From a bacterium 1xD8-48 (lineage in GTDB: Bacteria; Bacillota; Clostridia; Lachnospirales; Lachnospiraceae), in the NCBI GenBank assembly GCA_009917455.1, contig QZDS01000017.1, forward strand, positions 43,568 through 107,567: DNA of 64,000 nt, written 5' to 3'. This document shows positions 18,022-26,667 of this stretch, one piece after another. The notes under the pieces are model-generated. The model made no database searches and was not told the origin of the DNA. It saw only the letters and a program-made list of their open reading frames with translations. Position 1 is the stretch's first letter, and the number at the start of each line of letters is the position of its first letter. The position numbers and the translations under genes were made by a program.

Positions 18022-19611
18022 ATGGACAATAAATTGCTGATTGAGGAGGGAAAAACAATTCTCGGTATTGAGCTTGGCTCAACGAGAATCAAAGCGGTTT
18101 TGACTGACGAGTCGGGAAGGCCTCTGGCGTCAGGCGGCTATGAGTGGGAAAATCAGTATGTTGACGGCATCTGGACATATGACCTTGAGGAAGTATGGAA
18201 AGGATTGCAGGGCTGTTATCAGGATTTGCTTGAAGACGTGAAAAAGCAGTACGGCGCGGCGATATCCCGAATCGGCGCAATCGGGTTTTCCGCGATGATG
18301 CATGGATATCTGGTGTTTGATAAGAAAGAAGAGCTGCTTGTTCCCTTCAGAACCTGGCGGAACACGATTACGGAAGAAGCCGCCGGGAAGCTCACGAAAG
18401 AATTTAACTATAATATCCCCCAACGATGGAGCATTGCCCATTTGTACCAGGCGATATTAAATAAAGAGGTTCATGTAAAGGACGTTGATTTTCTGACGAC
18501 GCTGTCAGGATATGTCCATTACAGGCTTACAGGGAAAAAGGTTCTGGGCGTAGGCGATGCTTCCGGAATGTTCCCCATTGATATTAAAACGGGCGATTTT
18601 GACCAGACAATGGTTGACAAATTTGACGCTCTTGTAAGCGGCGAAGGATTTTCCTGGAAACTGCGGGATATCTTGCCGGAGGTCATGTCAGCGGGAGAAG
18701 ACGCGGGAGCGCTTACGCCGGAAGGGGCGGCGCTTTTGGATATCAGCGGCAGCCTGCAGGCGGGAATTCCGGTATGCCCTCCGGAGGGCGACGCGGGAAC
18801 GGGAATGGCGGCCACCAACAGCGTAGGGGTGCGGACAGGAAATATTTCCGCGGGAACCTCTGTATTTGCCATGATTGTACTGGAAAAAGAATTGTCAAAG
18901 GTATACCCGGAGATTGATTTGGTTACTACGCCGGACGGAGCCCTTGTGGCCATGGTGCACTGCAACAACTGCACTTCGGATTTAAACGCCTGGGTGGGAC
19001 TGTTTGACGAGTTTGCCAAAGCCATTGGGACGCCTGTGGATAAGAATACGCTGTTTACCATGCTGTTTAACAAGGCTCTTGAGGGAGACGCGGACTGCGG
19101 CGGCCTGATTTCCTACAATTATGTTTCCGGGGAGCCGGTGACAGGCTTTGAGGAGGGAGCGCCTTTGTTTGTGAGAAAGGCGGAGGACACCTTTAATCTT
19201 GCCAATTTCATGCGTACCCATCTGTATTCCTCCCTTGCCGCTTTGAAAGCAGGGCTGGATTTGCTGTTCAAGGAAGAGGCGGTAAAGGTGGATGAAATGT
19301 TCGGACACGGCGGCCTGTTCAAGACCAGAGGCGTGGGCCAGAGCATTGCGGCGGCGGCCATTAATTCTTCCGTTTCCGTTATGGAAACCGCCGGAGAGGG
19401 CGGAGCCTGGGGGATTGCCCTGCTTGCCGCTTACATGAAGAATAAGGAAGAGAACGAAACGCTGGAAGCATATCTGAATAATAAGATTTTTGCGGGTCAG
19501 GCCGGAAGCAAGTTAGAACCGAAAGCGGAGGACGTGGCGGGCTTCGAGAAGTTTATGAAGCGTTATATGGCCGGGCTTTCCATCGAACACGCGGCTGTGG
19601 ACAGCTTATAG
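18022..19611 (+). CDS. FGGY-family carbohydrate kinase, probable L-ribulokinase
   Basis: The ASKHA-fold kinase starts [19 protein letters not shown] (phosphate-1 loop), with [13 protein letters not shown] and [10 protein letters not shown] (sugar-binding Asp in the family), [14 protein letters not shown] (phosphate-2) and GHGGLFKT (adenosine loop). The 529-residue length and the araD gene 10 bp downstream favour phosphorylation of L-ribulose, AraD's precursor. Xylulokinase-like annotation is the alternative. AAAGGAG precedes ATG 18022. L-arabinose isomerase is not in the window. Confidence 0.85.
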   Translation: MDNKLLIEEGKTILGIELGSTRIKAVLTDESGRPLASGGYEWENQYVDGIWTYDLEEVWKGLQGCYQDLLEDVKKQYGAAISRIGAIGFSAMMHGYLVFDKKEELLVPFRTWRNTITEEAAGKLTKEFNYNIPQRWSIAHLYQAILNKEVHVKDVDFLTTLSGYVHYRLTGKKVLGVGDASGMFPIDIKTGDFDQTMVDKFDALVSGEGFSWKLRDILPEVMSAGEDAGALTPEGAALLDISGSLQAGIPVCPPEGDAGTGMAATNSVGVRTGNISAGTSVFAMIVLEKELSKVYPEIDLVTTPDGALVAMVHCNNCTSDLNAWVGLFDEFAKAIGTPVDKNTLFTMLFNKALEGDADCGGLISYNYVSGEPVTGFEEGAPLFVRKAEDTFNLANFMRTHLYSSLAALKAGLDLLFKEEAVKVDEMFGHGGLFKTRGVGQSIAAAAINSSVSVMETAGEGGAWGIALLAAYMKNKEENETLEAYLNNKIFAGQAGSKLEPKAEDVAGFEKFMKRYMAGLSIEHAAVDSL

Positions 19612-19621
19612 AGGGGGATTT

Positions 19622-20317
19622 ATGTTAGAAGAATTAAAAAAACAGGTTTATGAAGCGAATATGAAGCTGCCTTATTACGGTCTTGTGACCTTTACATGGG
19701 GAAATGTGAGCGGGCTGGATAAGGAAAAGGGGCTGTTTGTGATAAAGCCCAGCGGCGTTGATTATGAAAAACTGACGCCGGAGTGCATGGTGGTTATGGA
19801 TTTGGAGGGGAATAAGATAGAAGGAGACTTGAATCCGTCCTCCGACACGCCGACTCATCTGGAGCTTTATAAGGCGTTTCCGGAAGTGGGCGGCATAGTC
19901 CATACCCATTCCTCATATGCCACAAGCTGGGCGCAGGCGGGGAGGTCAATTCCCTGCTATGGAACGACCCACGCCGACTATATTTACGGCGAAGTTCCCT
20001 GTGTAAGATGCCTGACAAAAGAGGAAATCGAGGCGGCTTACGAAGAAAATACCGGACATCTGATAGTGAACGAATTTGCCCGCATGGGAAAAGACCCCAT
20101 GGCGGTGCCGGCGGTTCTTTGCAGGAACCATGGCCCTTTTGCATGGGGAAAGGACGCGATGGACGCCGTTCATAACGCGGTGGTGCTTGAGGAAGTGGCA
20201 AAAATGGCATACAGGACGGAAACCATCAATCCCAAGGTGGGGGCTGCGCCGGCGGAGCTTCAGGACAAGCATTATTTCAGAAAGCACGGGGCCGGGGCCT
20301 ATTACGGGCAGAATTAA
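19622..20317 (+). CDS. araD: L-ribulose-5-phosphate 4-epimerase
   Basis: The class II aldolase/adducin-fold epimerase converts L-ribulose 5-phosphate to D-xylulose 5-phosphate. It shows WGNVSG (phosphate loop), KPSGVDY, PSSDTPTHLELYKAFP, the zinc ligands in VHTHSSYATSWAQAG, the catalytic-Asp region THADYIYGEVP and the third zinc His in CRNHGPFAWG. Length of 231 is typical. It starts 10 bp after the kinase with GAGGGGG as ribosome site; the two form a pentose-funnelling operon. Confidence 0.95.
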   Translation: MLEELKKQVYEANMKLPYYGLVTFTWGNVSGLDKEKGLFVIKPSGVDYEKLTPECMVVMDLEGNKIEGDLNPSSDTPTHLELYKAFPEVGGIVHTHSSYATSWAQAGRSIPCYGTTHADYIYGEVPCVRCLTKEEIEAAYEENTGHLIVNEFARMGKDPMAVPAVLCRNHGPFAWGKDAMDAVHNAVVLEEVAKMAYRTETINPKVGAAPAELQDKHYFRKHGAGAYYGQN

Positions 20318-20325
20318 AAAATTGG

Positions 20326-20354
20326 TTGACAAAATAAAAATAGTCTGATACATT
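20326..20354 (+). promoter_or_regulatory. promoter of the ABC-F leader RNA
   Basis: TTGACA (20326-20331), 17 bases, TACATT (20349-20354) with TG one base before the -10. It lies just after the araD stop. Transcription would start near 20361 and run through about 320 nt of leader before the ABC-F start. Confidence 0.75.
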
Positions 20355-20417
20355 GGCTGTAGTAACCGCAGACAACAGTAAAAGAATGCCTGTGGAATCT
20401 AAAACAGGAGGACAGGG

Positions 20418-20441
20418 ATGTTTAATTTTTCTACAAAATAA
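20418..20441 (+). CDS. leader peptide MFNFSTK (uORF) controlling ABC-F
   Basis: AGGAGG at 20406-20411 lies 6 bases before ATG; the frame encodes MFNFSTK and stops with TAA at 20439-20441. Codons 4-6 form the 5' arm of the first hairpin of the attenuator, so a ribosome stalled in this frame would open that hairpin. Short uORFs in this position are known for inducible ABC-F genes. Confidence 0.75.
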   Translation: MFNFSTK

Positions 20442-20579
20442 TGAACTTAATAAATTATGTGTAGAAGATAAACATCTGAATCTTTTTGTAATGCGGTAAA
20501 TTCATATTCATCCCATATTATTATCCGGGGTTTTTTTGTAGCGTTTCAGGGTGCAGAAGTTATACTTCTGCACCTTTTT
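20427..20579 (+). promoter_or_regulatory. transcription attenuator with mutually exclusive hairpins
   Basis: Region 1 (20429-20435, TTCTACA) pairs with region 2 (20460-20466, TGTAGAA), extended by ATAAT/ATTAT inside. Region 3 (20550-20560) pairs with region 4 (20564-20574) as an 11-bp stem followed by TTTTT, a classical terminator. Region 2 in the form GTGTAGAAG (20459-20467) is also complementary over 9 positions, with one G-U, to CTTCTGCAC of region 4 (20565-20573). It is nearly the same sequence as the region 3 segment GTGCAGAAG. Thus 1:2 plus 3:4 gives termination, and 2:4 gives read-through. Confidence 0.8.
20550..20579 (+). terminator. intrinsic terminator of the ABC-F attenuator
   Basis: Eleven perfect base pairs (GGTGCAGAAGT with ACTTCTGCACC), 3-base loop and a run of five T. 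It lies 100 bp before the coding region it precedes, so it must be bypassed for expression. Confidence 0.9.
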
Positions 20580-20589
20580 ATCGTGAACG

Positions 20590-20659
20590 TACCGGACGGC
20601 GGCCTGCAGACGGTCAAACCGGGCGAAGGGACGCCTGAAAATCAGGCGAAAATCCGGTA
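20590..20659 (+). other. second structured segment of the ABC-F leader
   Basis: TACCGGA (20590-20596) and TCCGGTA (20653-20659) can close a domain containing the perfect CGCCTG-AAAAT-CAGGCG hairpin (20632-20648). It ends 7 bases before the ribosome site at 20667-20672, so it may affect translation. Confidence 0.5.
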
Positions 20660-20679
20660 TAGGGAAGGGAGGAATGTGT

Positions 20680-22245
20680 ATGTCGCAAATCAGTGTGAAC
20701 AATTTAACTTTCTATTATGAGGGCAGCTATGACAACATTTTCGAGGACGTATCGTTTCAGATTGATACGGACTGGAAGCTTGGCTTTATTGCCAGAAACG
20801 GAAGGGGAAAGACTACCTTTTTAAAGCTTCTGACCGGCCAGTATGAATACAGAGGAAGCATAGCGTCTTCTGTGGTTTTTGATTATTTTCCCTTTGAGGT
20901 CCGGGACAGGGAGAGAAATACCATCGACGTGATAGAAGAAATTTATCCCGATTATGAGTTCTGGAAGCTTTGCAGGGAATTTAATTATCTGGCAATGGAC
21001 GCGGAAATTTTATACAGGCCTTTTTCCACACTCAGCAACGGAGAACAGACGAGAGTGCTTCTGGCGCTGCTTTTTACAAGGGAAAATCATTTTCTTTTAA
21101 TCGACGAGCCCACCAATCATCTGGATATGAAGACAAGGGCTGTTCTGCGGGAGTATTTGAATACGAAAAAGGGATTTATTCTGGTATCCCATGACAGGAA
21201 TTTCATAGACGGCTGTGTGGACCATGTGCTTGTGATTAACAGGGAAAGCATCGAAGTGCAGCAGGGAAATTTCAGCTCCTGGCAGGAGAATAAAAGAAAG
21301 CAGGACGCCTGTGAACTTGCGGAGAACGAGAGACTGAAAAAGGATATCAAACGCCTTACAGAATCCGCCAGAGAGGCCGGACAGTGGGCAGACAAGGTGG
21401 AATCCACCAAAATAGGGGGACGGTCGAAGTATGAAAAAAGTCTTGATTTGAGGGCTTATATCGGGGAAAAGTCCCGCAGAATGCAGATGCGCCGCAAGAA
21501 CCTTGAGCACAGGCGGGAGCGTGAAATCGAGGAAAAGTCCGGTCTGTTAAAGAACATTGAAACGGTGGAAGCCCTGAAAATCATGCCCTTAAAGCACTAT
21601 AAGGAAAAGTTGGTGGTTATGGAGGATTGTACTCTGGCCTATGTCGGAAGCAATCAGGACGCAGAGGACAGCCGGGGCAGCAAGTACGCCGGAGAAAGCA
21701 GCAAGGGTCATGACGCCGGCAGGGAAATTATCAGTCACTTTAATTTTGAGGTAAGGCAGGGGGAGAGGATTTTTCTGAAAGGAAGAAACGGCTGCGGGAA
21801 GTCCAGTGTGATTAAGGCAATTCTGCAACAGGATAATCCCGTGATTACGGCGGGAAAAATAGAGCTGCCGAATCAGATGATAATCTCGTACTGCTCTCAG
21901 GATACTTCTTCGCTCCATGGAACCATCCGGGAATATGCGGCTGAAAATGAAATTGACGAAACGCTGTTTATGGCGGTTCTGCGAAAGCTGGACTTTTCAA
22001 GAATCCAGTTTGAAAAGAGAATTGAGGACTACAGCGGAGGCCAGAAGAAAAAGGTGCTGATTGCCGGGAGCTTATGCAAACAGGCTCACCTTTATATCTG
22101 GGACGAACCGCTTAATTTTATCGATGTATTTTCAAGGATGCAGATTGAAGAGCTGATTTTGAAATTTAAGCCGACCATGATACTGGTGGAGCATGACAGG
22201 GCCTTTATGGAAAATGTGGCCACTCGGGTGGTTGAAATTGGGTGA
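20680..22245 (+). CDS. ABC-F ribosome-protection protein, Lsa/CplR-like
   Basis: The protein has two ABC domains and no membrane segments. Walker A motifs are ARNGRGKTT (N-terminal) and GRNGCGKSS (C-terminal); signatures are FSTLSNGEQTR and DYSGGQKKK; Walker B is LLIDEPTNHLD and LYIWDEPLNFID. The interdomain linker holds DACELAENERLKKDIKRL, much like Lsa(A) proteins. Members displace lincosamide, pleuromutilin and streptogramin A drugs from the ribosome. The attenuating leader with a uORF supports an antibiotic-inducible role. ATG 20680 is chosen over 20674 because the GGAGG site is 7 bases from it. Length is 521. Actual resistance is not proven by sequence. Confidence 0.9.
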   Translation: MSQISVNNLTFYYEGSYDNIFEDVSFQIDTDWKLGFIARNGRGKTTFLKLLTGQYEYRGSIASSVVFDYFPFEVRDRERNTIDVIEEIYPDYEFWKLCREFNYLAMDAEILYRPFSTLSNGEQTRVLLALLFTRENHFLLIDEPTNHLDMKTRAVLREYLNTKKGFILVSHDRNFIDGCVDHVLVINRESIEVQQGNFSSWQENKRKQDACELAENERLKKDIKRLTESAREAGQWADKVESTKIGGRSKYEKSLDLRAYIGEKSRRMQMRRKNLEHRREREIEEKSGLLKNIETVEALKIMPLKHYKEKLVVMEDCTLAYVGSNQDAEDSRGSKYAGESSKGHDAGREIISHFNFEVRQGERIFLKGRNGCGKSSVIKAILQQDNPVITAGKIELPNQMIISYCSQDTSSLHGTIREYAAENEIDETLFMAVLRKLDFSRIQFEKRIEDYSGGQKKKVLIAGSLCKQAHLYIWDEPLNFIDVFSRMQIEELILKFKPTMILVEHDRAFMENVATRVVEIG

Positions 22246-22270
22246 GTCTATTTGACAGATAATACCAAAA

Positions 22271-22378
22271 AACATGGGACTGCCGCGTTAAGACCGGAAT
22301 ATACAGGATATGGTATAATACAGTTTTTGATTTTCCATATCCCGCGCTTCGTTTTCTTAATGCGGCAGTCCCATTTGT
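22271..22378. terminator. long nested inverted repeat between convergent genes
   Basis: Outer arms at 22273-22292 and 22356-22374 pair over about 19 bp (core ATGGGACTGCCGC); an inner GGATATGG/CCATATCC pair (22306-22313, 22335-22342) continues the fold. It lies between the rightward ABC-F gene and the leftward DUF4173 gene, so a bidirectional terminator is the simplest reading; a decayed miniature inverted-repeat element is the alternative. Confidence 0.6.
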
Positions 22379-22417
22379 TATCACACAAACGCATGCGTAA
22401 TGCAGAAACCGTAAAGG

Positions 22418-24121
22418 CTAAAAATCGGACGCATAATCCATAATACTATATTCAATCTCCCCGGCGTATTCTTCATGGGACTTATAATACTCCGTATAGA
22501 TATTTTGTGCCCGCCACCGCGACAGATTCCATTTCCTTGGAGACATTTTCTTCGGAAGGCAGAGCCCTTTTTCCACCCAGAGCTTGTTCAGTTCTTCTGT
22601 CTGAAAATCATAGCTTACCTTGACGATGCCTGCGCCGTAACTTGTGAACCACCATTTAGGATTCACCCCGAAGCCCAGCTCGTCAGCTTTTCCGAAAATG
22701 ACGGGAGCGGCGTCCCATGACAGGTTTCTCAGATAGTAAAAATCTGTGTTGCCGTCGACATAGCTTGCGGGCAAATCCCTCTGGTTGCCGTTTTCTTCCC
22801 CGGAGGAGCCGGGCCGGTAATGGTCTAAATTGTATTTTGCAATCCAGTAATCCGGGTGGGCGAAGGAAAACAAGATATAAAGCACAGTAACGCTCACAAG
22901 ACAGTATCTTGTAAAAGGAAAGTTTTCCCGGTAAATTGTAACCAGAGCGCCGCTCATCAGCAGAAAAATCACAAACAGCGCCCACAGGACAAACACCCGC
23001 AGGAAGGTCAGCTGATAAGCCTGAATGTAAAGCAGCATCCGGTAGGTGCTTGACGCAATCATAACATAAGTGCAAAGGGAGATGAAAGTAAGTATGCCTT
23101 TCAGCACCTTATTTGCACGGAAACGCTTCATACATATGAGCACCAGCATCAGATTGATAAGGCAGACGAAGACCAGCTGAAAAAATCCCTCTCTGGCATA
23201 GGAAGCATAGGTATAGTCTTCCGGCAGGGCGCCCAGGCCGCCGAAAAGGTATACAACCTGAATATAGCAGAACACCAGATATACAAGGGCGATGAGCCCG
23301 GTAAAAGTGATTCCCATGACCGGCTCCCCGGTTCTTTTGTCCGGCATTTCCTCCTTCAGGCTGTGGAAGGAAAGCCGGCACATAATGCTGTAGGAGGCAA
23401 AAAAGGCAAACAGGAACATGGAAAGGATTCCAGACAAATGAGTAAAATCAAAATCCAGGGTAAACAGGTGGTCAAAAATATCCGAGAACACCGCGTCCGC
23501 CGAGTAAAGGAGCAGTACGATTACAAACAGCAGGGGAAGCGCGATTAAAAGTCCGAAGAATACATACTTGCCCTTTCCCTCCGGCTTGTTGGCGGCTTTT
23601 CTTTTTTCCTTCAGAAAATCAGAAAGGTCGATAAAGGGCTGGAAAATAAATGCAATGCTCAAAAGGGAAACATTAAGGGCGGAGAACAGGTATTTCGGCA
23701 AATCCCAGCTTTTGTCGTTATAGAGGTTGTGGAGCATCAGGTAAAAAAACAGGAAAAAGATGCCCAGCTTATTTAAAAATATGAGTACGCCTGAGGCTGT
23801 GGTGCAGGTGCTGATTCCCAGCGCCAGCAGGCTGACTGTCAGAAAAACGGAGAGTCTTTTGGCGGTAATCCCTGACTTTTTCAAATATAAGAAGAAAAAC
23901 AGGCAGGTTCCGCCTACGAAAAAAGGGTAGGTAATCCCCGACGTATTCTTATATAGAAAAAAGGTATAAAAGAAAGCATAAATCAGGCTTCCGATTCCCA
24001 TAAAAGAAAAATAGGGATTGATGTTTTTGGGGGATTCGACGGCTGCTTCCGGTTTTGGTTCCGGCGCGGCTGCGGGCTGCGGAGTTTCATAAGTTTCGTT
24101 TTTTATGGTAACAGGTTCCAT
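22418..24121 (-). CDS. DUF4173 polytopic membrane protein
   Basis: A 567-residue protein with a Pro/Ala/Glu-rich cytoplasmic N-terminus (about 35 residues), about twelve hydrophobic helices, and a soluble C-terminal ~130 residues containing LDHYRPGSSGEE and YLRNLSWDAAPVI. The layout fits DUF4173 (DUF4153-like) family proteins. Its ATG overlaps the HTH gene's stop as TAATG with GGAGGAATTATA upstream, so translation is coupled. DUF2975, a small HTH protein and DUF4173 make a recurrent trio in clostridia; the function is unknown. Confidence 0.85.
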   Translation of the reverse strand: MEPVTIKNETYETPQPAAAPEPKPEAAVESPKNINPYFSFMGIGSLIYAFFYTFFLYKNTSGITYPFFVGGTCLFFFLYLKKSGITAKRLSVFLTVSLLALGISTCTTASGVLIFLNKLGIFFLFFYLMLHNLYNDKSWDLPKYLFSALNVSLLSIAFIFQPFIDLSDFLKEKRKAANKPEGKGKYVFFGLLIALPLLFVIVLLLYSADAVFSDIFDHLFTLDFDFTHLSGILSMFLFAFFASYSIMCRLSFHSLKEEMPDKRTGEPVMGITFTGLIALVYLVFCYIQVVYLFGGLGALPEDYTYASYAREGFFQLVFVCLINLMLVLICMKRFRANKVLKGILTFISLCTYVMIASSTYRMLLYIQAYQLTFLRVFVLWALFVIFLLMSGALVTIYRENFPFTRYCLVSVTVLYILFSFAHPDYWIAKYNLDHYRPGSSGEENGNQRDLPASYVDGNTDFYYLRNLSWDAAPVIFGKADELGFGVNPKWWFTSYGAGIVKVSYDFQTEELNKLWVEKGLCLPKKMSPRKWNLSRWRAQNIYTEYYKSHEEYAGEIEYSIMDYASDF

Positions 24122-24342
24122 TATAATTCCTCCTTTTCATCTTCCACATATTCCATCAAATCGCCCGGCTGACAGTGGAGCGCTTTACAGATAGCGTTTA
24201 AGGTTGAGAGCCGGACGGCCTTTGCCTTGTTGTTCTTTAGGATAGAGAGATTGGCCAGGGTGATATCCACTTCGCCCGCAAGCTCGGTGAGCCCTTTTTT
24301 CTGTTTGGCCATCTCCACATCGAGATTTATTCTAATTGCCAT
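24121..24342 (-). CDS. small Xre/YozG-type HTH regulator
   Basis: A 73-residue protein made of one helix-turn-helix: LTELAGEVDITLANLSILKN followed by RLSTLNAICKALHCQPGDLMEYVED. This is the compact Cro/C1 form (HTH_26) usually paired with DUF2975 membrane proteins. It is the middle gene of a leftward operon, with 25 bp to the upstream gene. It probably binds the repeats near the operon promoter at 24905-24963. Confidence 0.9.
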   Translation of the reverse strand: MAIRINLDVEMAKQKKGLTELAGEVDITLANLSILKNNKAKAVRLSTLNAICKALHCQPGDLMEYVEDEKEEL

Positions 24343-24367
24343 AAGTACCTCCCAATTAAAGTTCTGC

Positions 24368-24814
24368 TCATATTGTCAAATCGTTTTCCAGCTTGTAGGT
24401 TACGGCGATATCAAAGACACGGGATAATACCTTGCTGAAAAGTCCCGCAATCACAAAAACCAAAATGACGATGAGCACCGCCGGCGTTACGTAGAGTATC
24501 AGTCGGCAGCAGGTAATCAGCGCAATGAGGAAGCTGTAAGTACCCATCTTGTCGAGGCTGGTCACATTCCGGTGGATAAAGCAGTCGTTTGCAAGCACGG
24601 ATTTAAAAATTTTCCTCAGCTCCCTGATAATCAGAACGGCGAAGATGCCTGATAAAATAAAGATGATACTCAGGGAAACTACATTCCGCGCAAAATAAGA
24701 ATTGTACTTTCCGTAGCCGGTGATAATCAGCGGGACAGAAACAGTGACAATGATTCCGGCAAAATACATAAAGTCCAAAAGTCCCTTGGTAAATACGGTC
24801 AGTTTGTCAGCCAT
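24368..24814 (-). CDS. DUF2975 membrane protein
   Basis: The 148-residue protein has four hydrophobic helices (about residues 12-32, 44-64, 92-112, 113-134) and the DUF2975 features FARNVVSLSIIFILSG and FIHRNVTSLDKMG. It is the first gene of the DUF2975-HTH-DUF4173 operon. In related systems the membrane partner is thought to restrain the HTH protein; that is only an inference here. AGGAGG-like GGAGGATTTCAT precedes the start. Confidence 0.87.
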   Translation of the reverse strand: MADKLTVFTKGLLDFMYFAGIIVTVSVPLIITGYGKYNSYFARNVVSLSIIFILSGIFAVLIIRELRKIFKSVLANDCFIHRNVTSLDKMGTYSFLIALITCCRLILYVTPAVLIVILVFVIAGLFSKVLSRVFDIAVTYKLENDLTI

Positions 24815-24904
24815 ATGAAATCCTCCTTTTTCAGGCGGTATCCGCCGCCGATGCAGATGCTGCGAATACAGACCCGCCGGTTTAAATACATCTGCTGTAA
24901 ATCC

Positions 24905-24963
24905 AATATAGCACTGTAAAAAATGAATGTCAATAAATAATTATTGATATTCAATAAATAATT
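24905..24963 (-). promoter_or_regulatory. promoter and operators of the DUF2975-HTH-DUF4173 operon
   Basis: On the minus strand TTGACA (complement of 24928-24933), 17 bases, TATATT (complement of 24905-24910). Overlapping and upstream of the -35 is a perfect palindrome TTATTGATATTCAATAA (24941-24957) and two copies of CAATAAATAATT (24931-24942, 24952-24963) 21 bp apart, two helical turns, as expected for a dimeric HTH regulator. Confidence 0.75.
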
Positions 24964-25043
24964 TCTGAAAAACGATAATTATTAAGATTTTGTTAAGATG
25001 GAAATTTTATAAAATTTTTTAGAAAACATGAAAAAATCTGTGC

Positions 25044-25049
25044 TATAAT
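25044..25049 (+). promoter_or_regulatory. extended -10 element before the DUF1538 gene
   Basis: TGCTATAAT lies 66 bp upstream of the TTG start at 25115. The surrounding 24815-25114 stretch is very AT-rich and otherwise holds only the divergent promoter and operators. Confidence 0.55.
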
Positions 25050-25114
25050 AAATTTATAAATAGATTTTATGCAGAAAGTCTGCAAGTCTTAAAACGGAAA
25101 GGCGTTCGATATCA

Positions 25115-26653
25115 TTGCATTTCAGTCGTTCAAAATTAAAAGAAAAGTTTAATGAAACCTTAAAAGCAGTTTTTCCCATACTGGCAATCGTTCTGATTTT
25201 ATGCTTTACGATTGTGCCGATACCGCCCAGCATTCTGATGGCGTTTCTTATTGGCGCGGTATTATTGATTGTGGGAATGCTGCTTTTTAATGTTGGAGTG
25301 GAACTATCCATGACGCCTATGGGCGAGCGGGTAGGTACGATTATGACGAAATCCAAAAAGCTGTGGGTTATTATTCTCATCAGCTTCATTATGGGATTTG
25401 TCATAACCATATCGGAGCCGGATTTACAGGTGCTTGCCAGTCAGGTGCCTTCCATACCAAATTTGACGCTGATACTGGCGGTAGCGGCAGGCGTTGGCGC
25501 GTTTCTGGTTATTGCGCTGATGAGAATGTTATTTAAAGTTGCGTTTTCCCATCTTCTGGTAGCGTTTTATGTGATAGCGTTTATTCTTACATTCTTTATA
25601 CCGAAGGATTTTCTTGCGGTGGCTTTCGACTCTGGCGGCGTGACCACAGGTCCCATGACGGTGCCCTTTATTATGGCGTTTGGTATTGGTATTGCGGCAA
25701 TCCGAAGCGATACCCATGCGTCGGACGACAGCTTCGGCCTTGTGTCGCTTTGTTCTATCGGCCCGATTCTTGCCGTCATTATTCTGGGAATGATTTATCA
25801 CCCGGGACAGGCGGAGGCGGTTTCCGAGGCCATACCGGTGATAGACAATACGGTGGATTTGTGGAGAATGTTTACCCACAGCATTCCCACTTACATAAAA
25901 GAAATGGCGTTATCTCTGTTCCCTATTGTATTTTTCTTCGGTCTCTTCCAGGCGATTGCCAGGGACATCAATAAAAAAACGCTGATTAAAATAGGAATCG
26001 GTCTTGTGTATACTTACGTGGGGCTTGTGCTTTTCCTTACAGGCGTGAACGTAGGCTTTATGCCAGCGGGAAATTATCTGGGCCAGACCCTTGCGGGACT
26101 TCCCTATGCATGGATTATTGTCCCCATTGGTATGATTATCGGTTATTTTATCGTTCTTGCAGAGCCGGCGGTGTTTGTCCTCACAAAGCAGGTGGAGGAA
26201 ATGACGTCAGGAGCCATCTCGGCAAAGGCAATGGAAACCAGCCTTTCCGTGGGCGTGTCGTTATCCGTGGGGATTGCCATGCTCAGAGTTCTTACCGGCA
26301 TTTCCGTTATGTGGTTTCTGGTGCCCGGCTATGCGGTGGCGCTTATACTGACATTTTTCGTTCCGAAAATATTTACGGCAATTGCCTTTGACTCCGGCGG
26401 CGTTGCCTCGGGGCCTATGACGGCGACCTTTTTGCTGCCGCTGGCCATGGGCGCATGCCAGACGCTTGGGGGAAATATTATCACGGATGCTTTCGGCGTA
26501 ATTGCAATGGTAGCCATGACGCCGCTGATTACCATTCAGGTGATGGGCATGGCGGTAAAGGTGAAAGAGAGCAGGCTCCACAAAAAAGCAATCGGGCGGA
26601 AGGTCTATGTACCTCTTGAAGACTTCGGAGATATGGAAATTATTGAATTATAG
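25115..26653 (+). CDS. DUF1538 membrane protein, internally duplicated
   Basis: The 512-residue protein contains two homologous ~220-residue halves. Each has NVGVELSMTPMGERVG- or NVGFMPAGNYLG-like loops, ISEPDLQVLASQV versus LAEPAVFVLTKQVEE, and AVAFDSGGVTTGPMTVPFIM versus AIAFDSGGVASGPMTATFLL. About twelve helices are predicted. These conserved re-entrant-looking FDSGG-GPMT segments suggest a transporter or channel of unknown substrate. The start is TTG 25115 with a weak GGAAAGG site; the true start could differ by a few codons. The PII-like gene 14 bp downstream is a known partner. Confidence 0.87.
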   Translation: MHFSRSKLKEKFNETLKAVFPILAIVLILCFTIVPIPPSILMAFLIGAVLLIVGMLLFNVGVELSMTPMGERVGTIMTKSKKLWVIILISFIMGFVITISEPDLQVLASQVPSIPNLTLILAVAAGVGAFLVIALMRMLFKVAFSHLLVAFYVIAFILTFFIPKDFLAVAFDSGGVTTGPMTVPFIMAFGIGIAAIRSDTHASDDSFGLVSLCSIGPILAVIILGMIYHPGQAEAVSEAIPVIDNTVDLWRMFTHSIPTYIKEMALSLFPIVFFFGLFQAIARDINKKTLIKIGIGLVYTYVGLVLFLTGVNVGFMPAGNYLGQTLAGLPYAWIIVPIGMIIGYFIVLAEPAVFVLTKQVEEMTSGAISAKAMETSLSVGVSLSVGIAMLRVLTGISVMWFLVPGYAVALILTFFVPKIFTAIAFDSGGVASGPMTATFLLPLAMGACQTLGGNIITDAFGVIAMVAMTPLITIQVMGMAVKVKESRLHKKAIGRKVYVPLEDFGDMEIIEL

Positions 26654-26667
26654 GAATGGGGCGGCTT

